From UBA8958 sp964571695 (GTDB lineage: Bacteria; Desulfobacterota; Syntrophia; Syntrophales; UBA8958): a DNA stretch of 64,000 bases. The notes under the pieces were generated by a model. It did no database searches and was not told where the DNA came from. It worked only from the letters and a program-made list of their open reading frames with translations. The position numbers and the translations under genes were made by a program. Below, piece after piece: positions 34,433 to 44,432 of the stretch (positions within the stretch are counted from its first letter, which is position 1; each line of letters starts with the position of its first letter). The DNA is taken from NCBI GenBank assembly GCA_964571695.1, contig CAZNDG010000007.1, positions 1 through 64,000 of the forward strand. Reading direction: 5' to 3'.

Positions 34433-37400
34433 TTGAATAAGCTATTCCGGAATTCATGGCCAAAAGGCACGACGGCATTAATCATCTTGGCCGTCGTTTT
34501 AGGATGCGACACGGCCACGGCCGGCGGCCCCTATGGAACTTGCGCCCAGTTCGGGGTGGAAGAGCATCAATGTTTCTGCGACGGAAACCAGAAGAGGATC
34601 TGTTCCGACGGCTATGTCTGGGATCCTCAACCCGATGAGTGCACCAGTCTGAGCTGCGGCGATCCGCCGCCTCCGCCGCCGCCCCCCAAGATCAACGTGC
34701 CGGGCAAGACCAAGCCCAAGGGGATCTCCAAGAAGATAACCCCCAAGGTGGGAGACCCCATTTCCGCGGCCGGCGGCGAGTTCCGGGAATACTGGACCCT
34801 CCTGTCCCTGGGCGGGCCGATCCCGCTGGAGTTCACCCTGGCCTACGCGCCCGATCTGGTCGATAAAGTACCCTCCAGTGACGGGCGGCTACCGTTCCCC
34901 CCGACAGACTCCCTCAAGGCATTCACGACCAGCGCCGTCATGCGCCTGGTGGAATTCACCGACAAAGGCGTCTCCCCCAACATCGACTATGTCAATATCC
35001 TGCTGTTCGACGATCTCCTCGTCTTTCGCTACGACACGGCCGCGGCCGCCTATCTGCCGGTAGGTCCCGTGCGATACGAGCTGAAAAAGACCGCTTCCGG
35101 TCAGTATTTCCTGATGGATCCGGAGGAGGAACGGGTTTACCTGTTTCGGAGCCGGGCCCTGGCCTATGAGCGGACCTCCCCCCCACAGGCGATCCAACGG
35201 GTCGGCGAAATCGAGTACATCATCGATAGAAACGCAAACGTGATCAGCTACACCTACAACGAGAACTACCTCCCCACAAAGATCCAGGACGAAGGCTCCG
35301 ATCGCGTTCTCAACCTCACCTACGACGGCAACGGCCACTTGTCCCGGGTTGCCGACGGATACGGGAGATCCGTCATCTTCAAAATCGAAACCTTGTTCTG
35401 CGGGGGGCTGCCCTGGAACGGGCTGAGGTATTTCAGTGACGCCATGGCGCAAAGGACAACCTTTACCTATGACATGTCCACCTATCCCTGTTATCTTCTG
35501 AACAAGATCGAGCACCAGAGAGGCAACTCCCACATCGATCAGGTCTGGACGGACAATCCGGCGGGCGTCAAGGGCGTCTCCTCTCAGAAGGACGCCTACG
35601 GCCATGAGACGACCCTGTCCTGGGCTCGGGACGACACGGGTAACCTGACCACCACCGTAACCTATCCCGGCGGCGCCCGGCAGGTCTTTTCCTCCCAGGA
35701 CGAACGGTACCCCCTGAGTCTGAAAGACCCCGGAGACCAGACCGTATCCATGGGCTATACGGAAGAGAGCCGGTTATCCCGGATCACCGACACCCTGGGT
35801 TTCACCACCGCCATGACCTACCACCCGCAATCGGGCAAGCTCGCCTCCGTCACCAACGCCGAGGGGAAAACCACCACTTACGCCTATACGGCCCAAACCC
35901 AGTCCTTTGCCGATGGCGCCGCGACCTTTACCTTCTACGACCTCACCCGAACCGACTACCCCGACGGGACGTTCGAAACCTTCGCCTATGACGCCAAAGG
36001 CAACCTCACCAGCCGCACGGACCGGAGGGGAAGCACCTGGTCATTTGCCCACAACGCCAGGGGGCAGGTCCTGACGGCGACGAACCCCCTGGGGGGCGTG
36101 GAGACCTTCACCTACAATGACGACGGCACCCTGGCCTCGGCGAAGGACTCCGACACGGGAACCACCGGCTATGATTACGATGACCACAAACGACCGATCA
36201 AAGTGACCCATCCCGACGGCACGTTTCTCCAGATCACCTACAACGCCAACGACCAGATCGTCTTTGTCACGGACGAAAACAACCACACCTCCACCTACGT
36301 TTACAACTCCAACGGCCATCTCGCGGAGGCCCAGGATCACTTGTACAACGTGACCTCCTACGCCTACGACAACATGGATCGAATCAGGCAGATCACGGAC
36401 AAACTGGGCAAGATCACCACCCTGACCTTCGACAACCGGGGGCGGCTGGCATCCATCACAGACCCGGACTCGTTGACAACGACCTACGGCTACGACGCCT
36501 ATGGACGGCAAAACAGCGTCGCCCGCGGCGATGCCGTCTGGCAGACCATCCATGACAGTGAAGGGCTGCCCTCGTTGTCCAAGACCCCCCTGGACCGCCA
36601 GACCAGCTACGAAAGCGACCGGCTGGGCAATCTGACGGCCGTCACGGACCCCACCGGAAGCCGCATGGTCCTGTCCCGCAACGACATGGGCCAGGTGACG
36701 GGGATCACCGACGGTCTCAACCGCCAGACCGGCTACGCCTACGATGCGGCGGGTAGCCTGGCAGGCGTCACCCTTCCGGAAGTCGGCGGGGCCGGCTACG
36801 AAAGGAATGTCCTGGGCCGGATCAGCAGGATCACGGACCTGAACGGCAAGACCTGGAACCTTACCTACACCTCCATGGGACGCCTGCAAACCATGACGGA
36901 TCCCCTGAACAGGACCTGGCAGTACGCCTACGACAACCGGGGGCGGTTGAACCGGGTTACCTTCCCGGACGGAACGACCAAGACCATCACCTATGACGGC
37001 GTCGGCAATATCGTCCAGGCGGCCCATTCCGCGGGGCCTACGCTCTCCTTCGGCTACGACGACTTCCAGCGCCTCACGTCCACGGCGAGCCTGACCCTTT
37101 CCAGGGACGCAATGGGACGGGTCTTGACGACCTCCGACGGGGAGGCATCCTTCACGGCCGCCTACACGGACGGGGGGAGATTAAAGTCGCTGGAGGTCTC
37201 CGCCAATGATGACCGCTTTTCGGTAACGTACGCCTACAATGCCACCACCGGTCTCCTGGAGACCGTCTCGGACAGTCTCACCCAAACCGCCGTGACCTTC
37301 GCCTATGACGCCGACGGCAATCTGACGGCCATCGATCGCCCCAACGGGGTGCATACCCGTTACGACCGCGATGCCGCGGGACGTCTTGTCCGCATCCGGG

Positions 37401-38689
37401 AAGGGTCCTTCCTGGATGCCGCTTACACCCTGGATGCGGCAGGGCAGGTGGTCCGGGCGGACATGACCCTGCCCCCGCCGCTGGACCCCGTGTCGGCTAT
37501 CGGCGACAGCACCGAATCCTTTTCTTACAACGACGCCTCCCAAACCGCCTCCGCGGGTTATGAGTACGACCCGCAGGGGAGGCTCACGGCGGCCCCGGGC
37601 CGGACCCTGACCTGGGACGGCGCATCCCGCCTGACCGCCGTCGGCGGCGTCCAGATGGGCTACAACGGTATGGGCGACCTGATCACCCGCACCGACGGCG
37701 CCGCCACAACCCGTTTCTCCTACAGTCATTCCCTCGGGCGCCATCCCCTTGTGGCGGAGAGAAATGTCTCAGGCCCGGCCCTTGCCCGCTACTATGTCTG
37801 GACTCCCGACGGGCGCCTGCTTTACCTGATTGACCGGACAAACGGCAGCAAGGCCTATCATTATCATTTCGACCGGACCGGTTCGACGATCGCCCTTACG
37901 GACGAAACCGGCGCCATGACGGACGCCTACGCCTACGACCCCTACGGCAGAATCCTGAGACGAGCCGGCGCCAGCACCCAGCCCTTCACCTTTGCCGGAC
38001 AATGGGGCATGCGCCAGGAGGACGCCACCCTCTACCAGGCCCGGGCGCGCTACTACGATGCCGCCACGGGCCGTTTCCTCTCCAGGGAACCCCTGTGGCC
38101 CCAGACGGACGATCCGAGGCTCCTCAACCCCTATTCCTACGCACGAGCCAACCCCATCCTGGAGGTGGACGTAACGGGCCGGGAACCGGAGAAACCGGAA
38201 AACATCACCCCTGTCCACATGGAACAGGGCCTGGCCCCGGACTCCTGGACAACCGCCATCCAGAACAGCATCGAGACGGCCATCGTCAAGAAGTCCTACT
38301 CGACCACCGACAAGGGCCGGCGGTTCGGCGTCATGGCCGGCAACAAACATAAAAAGGAGATGAACCGGGAGCGGGAGCGAAACAGGAAGATCGGCAAGAA
38401 GGCCAACGTGATCAAATTCGGCAAACCCCTGTTCGTTAACGTCGCCGACGAGGGGGATCGGATCGTCGTACTCATTTTCATTCGCAACAAGAACAATCTT
38501 CTCGTGGTGAAAGACATGTTCGAGATCGGCAAGAAGGAACTCGAGGCCGGGGAGCCCCAGGCGGATTTCTCCCTGCAGGAGAAGCTGTTCGGAAGCGATG
38601 TGAAACGGGTGGAGGGAAACAACCCCGTGGCCGACCGCTTCGTGGACAAGGTGGCGGCATCGGTCCGACGCCATGTCGATGACGAATAA
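34433..38689 (+). CDS. Exported RHS/YD-repeat protein with unknown C-terminal domain
   Basis: About 1418 residues. A signal peptide (LIILAVVLGCDTATAGG) may be of lipoprotein type. A Cys-rich segment (YGTCAQFGVEEHQCFCDG) and a run of eight prolines lead to a DUF6531-like entry (GDPISAAGGEFREYWTLLSL), and then about 35 YD repeats (G-x2-x-Y-x-Y-D pattern) from residue 280 to 1180, which build the hollow RHS shell. The core ends with ARARYYDAATGRFLSREP and NPYSYARANPILEVDVTGRE. The last 185 residues form a variable C-terminal domain, basic then with an alternating hydrophobic strand (RIVVLIFIRNKNNLLVV); I recognise no toxin family. The TTG at 34433, eight bases after GAGGAG, is the best start. 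No clear immunity gene follows. Confidence 0.85.
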   Translation: MNKLFRNSWPKGTTALIILAVVLGCDTATAGGPYGTCAQFGVEEHQCFCDGNQKRICSDGYVWDPQPDECTSLSCGDPPPPPPPPKINVPGKTKPKGISKKITPKVGDPISAAGGEFREYWTLLSLGGPIPLEFTLAYAPDLVDKVPSSDGRLPFPPTDSLKAFTTSAVMRLVEFTDKGVSPNIDYVNILLFDDLLVFRYDTAAAAYLPVGPVRYELKKTASGQYFLMDPEEERVYLFRSRALAYERTSPPQAIQRVGEIEYIIDRNANVISYTYNENYLPTKIQDEGSDRVLNLTYDGNGHLSRVADGYGRSVIFKIETLFCGGLPWNGLRYFSDAMAQRTTFTYDMSTYPCYLLNKIEHQRGNSHIDQVWTDNPAGVKGVSSQKDAYGHETTLSWARDDTGNLTTTVTYPGGARQVFSSQDERYPLSLKDPGDQTVSMGYTEESRLSRITDTLGFTTAMTYHPQSGKLASVTNAEGKTTTYAYTAQTQSFADGAATFTFYDLTRTDYPDGTFETFAYDAKGNLTSRTDRRGSTWSFAHNARGQVLTATNPLGGVETFTYNDDGTLASAKDSDTGTTGYDYDDHKRPIKVTHPDGTFLQITYNANDQIVFVTDENNHTSTYVYNSNGHLAEAQDHLYNVTSYAYDNMDRIRQITDKLGKITTLTFDNRGRLASITDPDSLTTTYGYDAYGRQNSVARGDAVWQTIHDSEGLPSLSKTPLDRQTSYESDRLGNLTAVTDPTGSRMVLSRNDMGQVTGITDGLNRQTGYAYDAAGSLAGVTLPEVGGAGYERNVLGRISRITDLNGKTWNLTYTSMGRLQTMTDPLNRTWQYAYDNRGRLNRVTFPDGTTKTITYDGVGNIVQAAHSAGPTLSFGYDDFQRLTSTASLTLSRDAMGRVLTTSDGEASFTAAYTDGGRLKSLEVSANDDRFSVTYAYNATTGLLETVSDSLTQTAVTFAYDADGNLTAIDRPNGVHTRYDRDAAGRLVRIREGSFLDAAYTLDAAGQVVRADMTLPPPLDPVSAIGDSTESFSYNDASQTASAGYEYDPQGRLTAAPGRTLTWDGASRLTAVGGVQMGYNGMGDLITRTDGAATTRFSYSHSLGRHPLVAERNVSGPALARYYVWTPDGRLLYLIDRTNGSKAYHYHFDRTGSTIALTDETGAMTDAYAYDPYGRILRRAGASTQPFTFAGQWGMRQEDATLYQARARYYDAATGRFLSREPLWPQTDDPRLLNPYSYARANPILEVDVTGREPEKPENITPVHMEQGLAPDSWTTAIQNSIETAIVKKSYSTTDKGRRFGVMAGNKHKKEMNRERERNRKIGKKANVIKFGKPLFVNVADEGDRIVVLIFIRNKNNLLVVKDMFEIGKKELEAGEPQADFSLQEKLFGSDVKRVEGNNPVADRFVDKVAASVRRHVDDE

Positions 38690-38707
38690 AGAAGGAGGAT
38701 GTCCTTT

Positions 38708-39112
38708 ATGAAAAACTCTCGAACCATCGCCATTTTCAAGGCCATGGTTGTCTGGGCCATGGTTATCTTCTTCTCCGCGCCCGCCGCCGCCCTCACGGTG
38801 ACCTACACGTACGACGGGGCGGGACGCCTGACAAAGGCGGCCTTCGCAAGCGGTCAACGGATACTTTATTTCTATGATCAAGCGGGAAATATCCTGAAGC
38901 GCCAGTCCTTCGACAGGGGAAGCGACCTCTACGGCGACGTGAACGGCGACGGCATCGTCAACCTGACGGATATCGTCACGGTGCTGAAGCTCCAGGCCGA
39001 TATGGACCGGGAGAAGGATTACTACAACATGAATGCCGACGTGAACGGCGACAACCGGATCGGCACCGCCGAGGCGCTTTATATTCTCCAGGGAATTGCG
39101 GAGATGAGATAG
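38708..39112 (+). CDS. Secreted YD-repeat and dockerin-like EF-hand protein
   Basis: 134 residues. A signal peptide (AMVVWAMVIFFSAPAAA) is followed by a single YD repeat (VTYTYDGAGRLTKAAF, then LYFYDQAGNILKR) and two dockerin-type calcium loops: GDVNGDGIVNLTDIVTVLKL and ADVNGDNRIGTAEALYILQG. The ATG at 38708 is nine bases after GGAGG; an ATG at 38699 is too close. It lies 18 bases after the RHS gene and is likely co-transcribed. The combination suggests a calcium-stabilised surface tag or a companion that binds the RHS product. It does not resemble a known immunity protein. Confidence 0.8.
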   Translation: MKNSRTIAIFKAMVVWAMVIFFSAPAAALTVTYTYDGAGRLTKAAFASGQRILYFYDQAGNILKRQSFDRGSDLYGDVNGDGIVNLTDIVTVLKLQADMDREKDYYNMNADVNGDNRIGTAEALYILQGIAEMR

Positions 39113-39200
39113 AACGCCGCTCGCACATGCGCCCTAACATCCCGATTTAGAAGGGCCTTGGTTAAATATGCGGCTCTGTGGCGTAAGAACGGTCATCATT

Positions 39201-40595
39201 TCAGGATCTCTGCAAACGCTCCCACAGGTAGGTCCGAAATAGGTCGTTATCGGCCGGTAGGAGGACCGGTTCCCCGATCCGGGCATCCAACTCTCTCATA
39301 CTCGGCGGCAGTTCCGGCTCAATTCCCAGCAGTTCCGTGATCTCCGCCGGAAACTTGGCCGGATGGGCCGTCTCCAGTGATACGCACAGCCCTCCATAGC
39401 GGCTTTTATCCAGGTAATCTTCCAGCCCCCGCCAGCCCACGGCGCCGTGGGGCTCCAGCAGGACACCGTAGGTCTCATAGACCCGCTTTATGGTCCGCTT
39501 TGTTTCCCCATCGGTGACGCTCACTGAATGGATGCGGCGGCGGATTTCATCCCGATCGGGATCGCGGTGGACCATGCCGTTACGGTCCACGGTCCCGCCG
39601 TAAAGATCGAAGAATCGGGCCAGATTGCTGGGATGGCCCACGTTCATGGCATTGGAAAGGCAGGCCCGGGAAGGAGAGACCTTTTCGTAGATCCCGGTGG
39701 CGAGAAAGCGCGGAAACTCGTCGTTTTCATTGGTGGGCATCACCAGCATCCGCACCGGAAGACCCATGCGGCGGGCGTATTCACAGCCCAGGGCGTTGCC
39801 GAAATTTCCGGAAGGCACGGAAAAGACGATTTCCTCTCCCGCCTCCACCTGGGCCAACTGGGCGTAGGCATAGACATAGTAGATCGTCTGGGGAAGAATG
39901 CGGCCGAAATTTATGGAATTGGCCGACGTCAGATTCAGTTCCGCCAGGGAGGGATCAGCGAAGGCCTGCTTTACCATGTTCTGGCAATCGTCGAATTTCC
40001 CGGACACGGAGACCGCCTGGACGTTTTGCCCGATGGTATCGAGTTGTTTTCGCTGTCGGGAGCTGACCTCGTCCCGGGGATAGAGGATCGTCACATCTAT
40101 GCCCGGCACCCCCTTGAAGGCCTCCCCCACCGCGCTTCCCGTATCTCCCGAAGTAGCCACCAGGACATTGAGGCGTTTGTCCGGCGACCGGAGCATGCTC
40201 ATGAGACGGGCCATCATTCGGGCGGCGAAGTCCTTGAAAGAGGCCGTCGGCCCCTGATCGAGGCGCAGGACATAGTTTTCGCCCACTACTCGCTCCAGAG
40301 GCACGGAGAAGTTGTAGGCATCTTCCACCACCAGGCGCAATCTATCGAGTTCCACCTCTCCGGCGAGAAATTTACGGGCCACCAACCAGGCGGCTTCCGG
40401 GTAGGGCATTCCCTTCAGGGCAGCGACATCCGCCGGCACCAGTTCTGGAATCCTCTCCGGCATGAACAGCCCCTCGTCCGGGGCCTGCCCCATGAGGAGC
40501 GCCTCCCGGAAGCTGACCGTTTCCCGGAAGGGCTTCCCGCCGCCACCCAGGTTCAGATTTCTATTGGTGCTGTAATAACGAATCGTCATTGACAT
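39201..40595 (-). CDS. thrC: Threonine synthase
   Basis: 464 residues, the longer ThrC type. The N-terminal YYSTN.N segment is typical. The PLP lysine lies in TASFKDFAARMMARLM; the phosphate-binding and substrate parts are VATSGDTGSAVGEAF, TSANSINFGRILPQ and VPSGNFGNALGCEYARRMG. It converts O-phosphohomoserine to threonine. The start is ATG at 40595 or 40589, close to AGGA. It stands alone between convergent and divergent neighbours. Confidence 0.96.
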   Translation of the reverse strand: MSMTIRYYSTNRNLNLGGGGKPFRETVSFREALLMGQAPDEGLFMPERIPELVPADVAALKGMPYPEAAWLVARKFLAGEVELDRLRLVVEDAYNFSVPLERVVGENYVLRLDQGPTASFKDFAARMMARLMSMLRSPDKRLNVLVATSGDTGSAVGEAFKGVPGIDVTILYPRDEVSSRQRKQLDTIGQNVQAVSVSGKFDDCQNMVKQAFADPSLAELNLTSANSINFGRILPQTIYYVYAYAQLAQVEAGEEIVFSVPSGNFGNALGCEYARRMGLPVRMLVMPTNENDEFPRFLATGIYEKVSPSRACLSNAMNVGHPSNLARFFDLYGGTVDRNGMVHRDPDRDEIRRRIHSVSVTDGETKRTIKRVYETYGVLLEPHGAVGWRGLEDYLDKSRYGGLCVSLETAHPAKFPAEITELLGIEPELPPSMRELDARIGEPVLLPADNDLFRTYLWERLQRS

Positions 40596-40994
40596 TTCCT
40601 GCTCCTGTCCCCATGGTTCTCCGGCCCGGCATCCTGGAGATCGCCTCCCCCGGCGGATGGGCGAATGGTTTACATCATGCTGATCTTAAATGATTAATCC
40701 ACCGGACCGGGATAGCCGTCCGCTGGTTCCCGGACGTTTTCGATTCCAGACTCCGGCGATACCGCAAAAAAAACCGGAGCTATACAAAACTCCGGGAAAT
40801 GTTTACCTTCCCACTCTTTCCCTGTCAAGCATCTTCTCTTCAGGCTCTTCTGGGCAAACCGCTCCTTCCAAACCGGGTAGCGCCAACCTGCATCGATAAG
40901 GGCGTCATCTTCCCGATTGACAGAAAGGGTTTTTCGGCGGATAATCGGCACCGGAGATTAACGTTCGAGCATGATTGACGTTGAGGATTCAACA
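40596..40994. other. Intergenic region upstream of selD
   Basis: About 400 bases between divergent thrC and selD. Open frames exist on both strands (for example 40694-40951 minus) but they lack ribosome-binding sites and convincing composition. I see no riboswitch or clear promoter. Confidence 0.4.
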
Positions 40995-42050
40995 ATGACG
41001 AAAGAAAACCGCCCGCGCCTGACCCAGACCGTCCACGGCGCCGGCTGAGCCTGCAAGATAGGTCCGGGCGACCTGCGCGAAGCGCTTAAAGATCTACCCT
41101 TCATGACGGACCCCCATCTTCTGGCGGGGATGGAACACTCCGAAGACGCCGGCGTCTATAAACTCCGCGACGATCTGGCGATCATCCAGACCGTGGATTT
41201 CTTCACCCCCATCGTCGATGACCCTTACACCTTCGGCCAGATCGCCGTGACCAACGCCCTCAGCGACGTCTATGCCATGCGGGGCAATCCCCTGACGGCG
41301 ATGAACATCGTCTGCTTTCCCATCAATAAACTCGATATTTCCATTCTCCGGGACATTCTCCGGGGCGGGCTTGACAAGATGCGGGAGGCGGGCGTCCTCC
41401 TAGTCGGCGGGCATAGCGTCGAGGACGACGAGACCAAATACGGCCTCGCCGTGACGGGAATCGCCCATCCCGATCAGATCCTCTTGAACCGGGGCGCCCG
41501 GCCGGGAGACAGGCTCGTCCTGACCAAGGCCCTCGGCACGGGAATAGTCAGCACCGCCGTCAAGGGGGGGATAGCTACGGAGAGCCTGGTCAACGAGGCC
41601 GTCCGCGCCATGACGACCCTGAACAAGTCCGGGGCGCAAGCCCTCATGGAGACGCCGGATGTCCATTCCTGCACCGACATCACCGGATTCGGTCTCCTCG
41701 GGCACGCCTGCGAGATGATCGAGGACAGCCAGGTAGGCATGGAGATCCATGCCGGCGCCGTGCCTTTCTTCAGCGGCCTGCGGGAAATCGCCGAGCTGGG
41801 CGTGCTGCCCGCGGGGCTCCACCGCAACCGAAGGTTCCGCGAAAACCGGATCGAGATCGACCCGGGATGCCCGGAGTGGCAGGTGGACATCCTCTTCGAC
41901 CCCCAAACCGCCGGGGGGCTTTTCGTCGCCGTGGCCCCCGCGGAGGCGGAGAAACTACTGGATAAACTCCACCACGTGGGCCTTGGCGAGGCCGCCATCA
42001 TCGGTAGCGTCACCGGCGAAAGGAAAGGAAAGATTACCGTCCGGCCATGA
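40995..42050 (+). CDS. selD: Selenide, water dikinase (selenophosphate synthase), selenoprotein
   Basis: 351 residues when the TGA at 41046-41048 is read as selenocysteine (codon 18). The start is ATG at 40995, and the frame is continuous through the TGA into the conserved body. The active-site loop reads HGAG-Sec-ACKIGPGDL, where other SelD proteins have Cys or Sec before the catalytic Lys. Downstream family segments are IQTVDFFTPIVDDPYTFG, VGGHSVEDDE, TDITGFGLLGHACEM and DPQTAGGLF. The enzyme makes selenophosphate from selenide and ATP, the donor for Sec-tRNA. A gene call starting at 41103 would miss the active site. It overlaps the DHH gene by four bases. Presence implies that selA, selB and selC lie elsewhere. 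Confidence 0.95.
41060..41074 (+). promoter_or_regulatory. Bacterial SECIS hairpin in selD mRNA
   Basis: AGGTC pairs with GACCT around the loop CGGGC. The loop begins 16 bases after the UGA, within the distance expected for SelB-dependent insertion, and has G in its second position as bacterial elements require. Confidence 0.7.
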
Positions 42051-43120
42051 AACGCATCGAATCGCTGCTGGTCAAAAAGGAGGAAACCCTCTTCAACGTC
42101 TTCAAGCTACGTTCCATGGCCCGGCCGGAGGATACCATGGCGGTGCTCATGTTCGGCAGCCCCGATCCGGATGCCGTCGCCTCGGCGATGGCCCTGCGGG
42201 AAATCATGCGACAGACGGTGGGGCTGAAGAAATTCGCCTTCGTTGCCACGGAAGGGGTGCTCCGCCAGCAGAACCAGGAATTCATCCGGGCCATGAAGGT
42301 GGAAATTCAGCTCCTGAGCAAGACAGATCTCCAGGACTACCGACTCGTCGCCCTCGTGGACGCCCAGCCCACCTTCTTCGGGAAGACCGGCGATCTGATC
42401 CACCCCCAGATCGTCATCGACCACCATCCCGTAACCGCCGCCTGGCATGCCGAACTGGCGGATGTCCGCCCCCAGTACGGCGCCCTCTCCACCATCATGA
42501 TGGAGTATCTCCTCGCCGCCCGGGTCCGGATACCCAAACTGCTCTATACCGCCCTGCTTTACGGTATCAAAAGCGACACCAACAATTTCGAACGGGATTC
42601 GATCCTCGAGGACATCGGGGCTTACTACCTGACCTCGGTTCGGGCCAACCGGGAACTCATCCGCCGCATCGAGCTGAACCAGATTCCCGAACGCTACCTG
42701 AAGTCTTTCGAACATGCCTATTTCCACCGCCGCCGCTACCGCGACCGGATCACCAGTTTCCTGGGCAAGGTGGACAGCCCCGATGTATGCGTCCAGGTAG
42801 CGGATTTCTATCTGCGCATCGTCGATGTTTACTACGTGGTTATCGCCGGGATCATCAAAGACCGGCTGATCATCGTCTTTCGGGGCGACGGTTACCGCCA
42901 GGACTGCGGCTACATCGCGGCAGCGGCCTTCGGGAAGTACGGCGGCGGCGGCGGGCACAAGAGCGCGGCACGGGTGGAAATCCCCCTGGAAACACTCAGA
43001 GAGGTCCTCCCGGGAGATTGGTCTCAAGAAGCGGTGGAACAGTTTCTCGTCCAGCGCCTCCGTCAGAAACGCCCGGCAAAGACGAAGAAACGTCCGGCAA
43101 ACAACGTCAGGGAATCCTGA
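42047..43120 (+). CDS. DHH-family phosphoesterase, NrnA-like
   Basis: 357 residues. The catalytic DHH domain has GSPDPDAVASAMAL, VDAQ, VIDHHPVTAAW and GIKSDTNNF; the C-terminal DHHA1 domain has the substrate loop YGGGGGHKSAARVE. This arrangement is that of nano-RNases and pAp phosphatases, with c-di-nucleotide phosphodiesterases as an alternative. The tail is basic (RQKRPAKTKKRPANN). The ATG overlaps the selD stop (ATGA), so the two are co-translated; a functional tie to selenium use is not obvious. Confidence 0.85.
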   Translation: MKRIESLLVKKEETLFNVFKLRSMARPEDTMAVLMFGSPDPDAVASAMALREIMRQTVGLKKFAFVATEGVLRQQNQEFIRAMKVEIQLLSKTDLQDYRLVALVDAQPTFFGKTGDLIHPQIVIDHHPVTAAWHAELADVRPQYGALSTIMMEYLLAARVRIPKLLYTALLYGIKSDTNNFERDSILEDIGAYYLTSVRANRELIRRIELNQIPERYLKSFEHAYFHRRRYRDRITSFLGKVDSPDVCVQVADFYLRIVDVYYVVIAGIIKDRLIIVFRGDGYRQDCGYIAAAAFGKYGGGGGHKSAARVEIPLETLREVLPGDWSQEAVEQFLVQRLRQKRPAKTKKRPANNVRES

Positions 43121-43190
43121 CTCTCTTTCTCCGGCTTATATCCATCACTCCCAGCGAACGGTAAAGCAATTCCCACCGGGGAAAATAAAG

Positions 43191-44345
43191 TCAGTTGCCG
43201 TGGGCGGTGACGGGTAGCGGCATCCTGATCTTTTGGGTGAAGTACAGTGAAACCAACGTAAGACCGGCCCCGATCAGAAAGGGCAGCCGCCAGTTCAACA
43301 GCCACAGGCTGCCGCCGATCAGGGGGATGATGATGGCGGAGATATGGTTGATCGTGAATCCCACGGCGGTGCTCTGGGAAAGGTCGCTGGTGTCTGCCGT
43401 TTTCTGGAGATACGTGTTCAACCCGATGGAAAAGTTGAAAAAGACACTGTCCAGGACGTAGAGGATTACCGCCACCCAGGGATTCTCGATAAAGGCATAG
43501 CCCAGAAACAGGATGAAGAGACTGGCGCTTTCCAGGGACAGGACCACCCGCTCGCCATAGACGTTGATCGCCCGGGAGATATATCTGTTGGTGAGAAAGG
43601 TCAGGGCATAGTTCAGGACATAAATACCGGCGATGGTGCTGACGGCGAGACGGTATTTTTCCACCAGGAGGAAGACGGCGAAGACTATGAATATCTGCCG
43701 GCGGGCGCCGCTCAGAAAGTTCAGGGTATAGTACAACCAGTATTTCCGGCGCAGGACGAGTTTGTTCTGGCGGTGCAGTCCCTCCTCTTCCGCCGGATTT
43801 TTCGTCAGCATATAGATACCGGTCAGGCCCACAAAGATGCCCAGCAGGAGGAAATTGCCGCGGTAGGGAATGAAAAAGGAAAGCATCCAGACCGCCGTCC
43901 CGACGGTGATATTGGCCAGGGCACCGTATCCACGCAGGCGGGCAAAGACGATGGGCGCGTCATGCCGGTCAAAATACTGCACCGTGAGGGATTTGTTTGT
44001 GGTCTCGAAATAGTGAAAACCAATGGACATCACTATGGTGGTCATGAGCAGGCCAGGAAAGGTGGTGAAAAAGCCGGTGGCCCCGATGCCGATCCCCAGC
44101 ATCACCACGGACCAAGCCGACAGGCGGTGTTCCCGCATGATCAGCAGCATGTACATCACCAGAAAGGTCAGGAAGCCCGGAATCTCCCGGACCGCCTGGG
44201 CCACCCCGATCTGAAAACCGTTTACGCCCACTATCTCTTTGGCAAAATTGGTGAACAAGGCCATCCATCCCTGCAATCCGGCGCTGGCACAGATAACGAG
44301 AACCATGAGATAGGAATACATCGGTTTATTCTTGAATTTCTCCAT
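43191..44345 (-). CDS. Major facilitator superfamily transporter
   Basis: 384 residues with eleven or twelve predicted helices. The N-half has EIPGFLTFLVMYML and a loop with basic residues (MREHRLSA); the C-half carries FFNFSIGLNTYLQKTA and FTINHISAIIIPLIGGSLW. No signature ties it to a substrate. It is convergent with the DHH gene. A terminator for the upstream fmdB-like gene overlaps the start region of this gene, so the MFS gene probably has its own promoter or relies on readthrough. Confidence 0.82.
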   Translation of the reverse strand: MEKFKNKPMYSYLMVLVICASAGLQGWMALFTNFAKEIVGVNGFQIGVAQAVREIPGFLTFLVMYMLLIMREHRLSAWSVVMLGIGIGATGFFTTFPGLLMTTIVMSIGFHYFETTNKSLTVQYFDRHDAPIVFARLRGYGALANITVGTAVWMLSFFIPYRGNFLLLGIFVGLTGIYMLTKNPAEEEGLHRQNKLVLRRKYWLYYTLNFLSGARRQIFIVFAVFLLVEKYRLAVSTIAGIYVLNYALTFLTNRYISRAINVYGERVVLSLESASLFILFLGYAFIENPWVAVILYVLDSVFFNFSIGLNTYLQKTADTSDLSQSTAVGFTINHISAIIIPLIGGSLWLLNWRLPFLIGAGLTLVSLYFTQKIRMPLPVTAHGN

Positions 44346-44350
44346 GGCGG

Positions 44351-44393
44351 AAACGAAAAACCGGAGACAGCCTCACGGGGCACATCTCCGGTT
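44351..44393 (-). terminator. Rho-independent terminator after the zinc-ribbon gene
   Basis: On the minus strand AACCGGAGA (44393-44385) pairs with TCTCCGGTT (44367-44359) around a 17-base loop, followed by TTTTTCGTTT. Confidence 0.7.
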
Positions 44394-44432
44394 ATGTATT
44401 CGTGATTATTACTTTTTAGGTTGCGATGCCGG

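Noticed and set aside
40694..40951. 85-codon minus-strand ORF between thrC and selD
   Set aside because: No ribosome-binding site and composition unlike neighbouring genes; an opposite-strand frame of similar quality exists.
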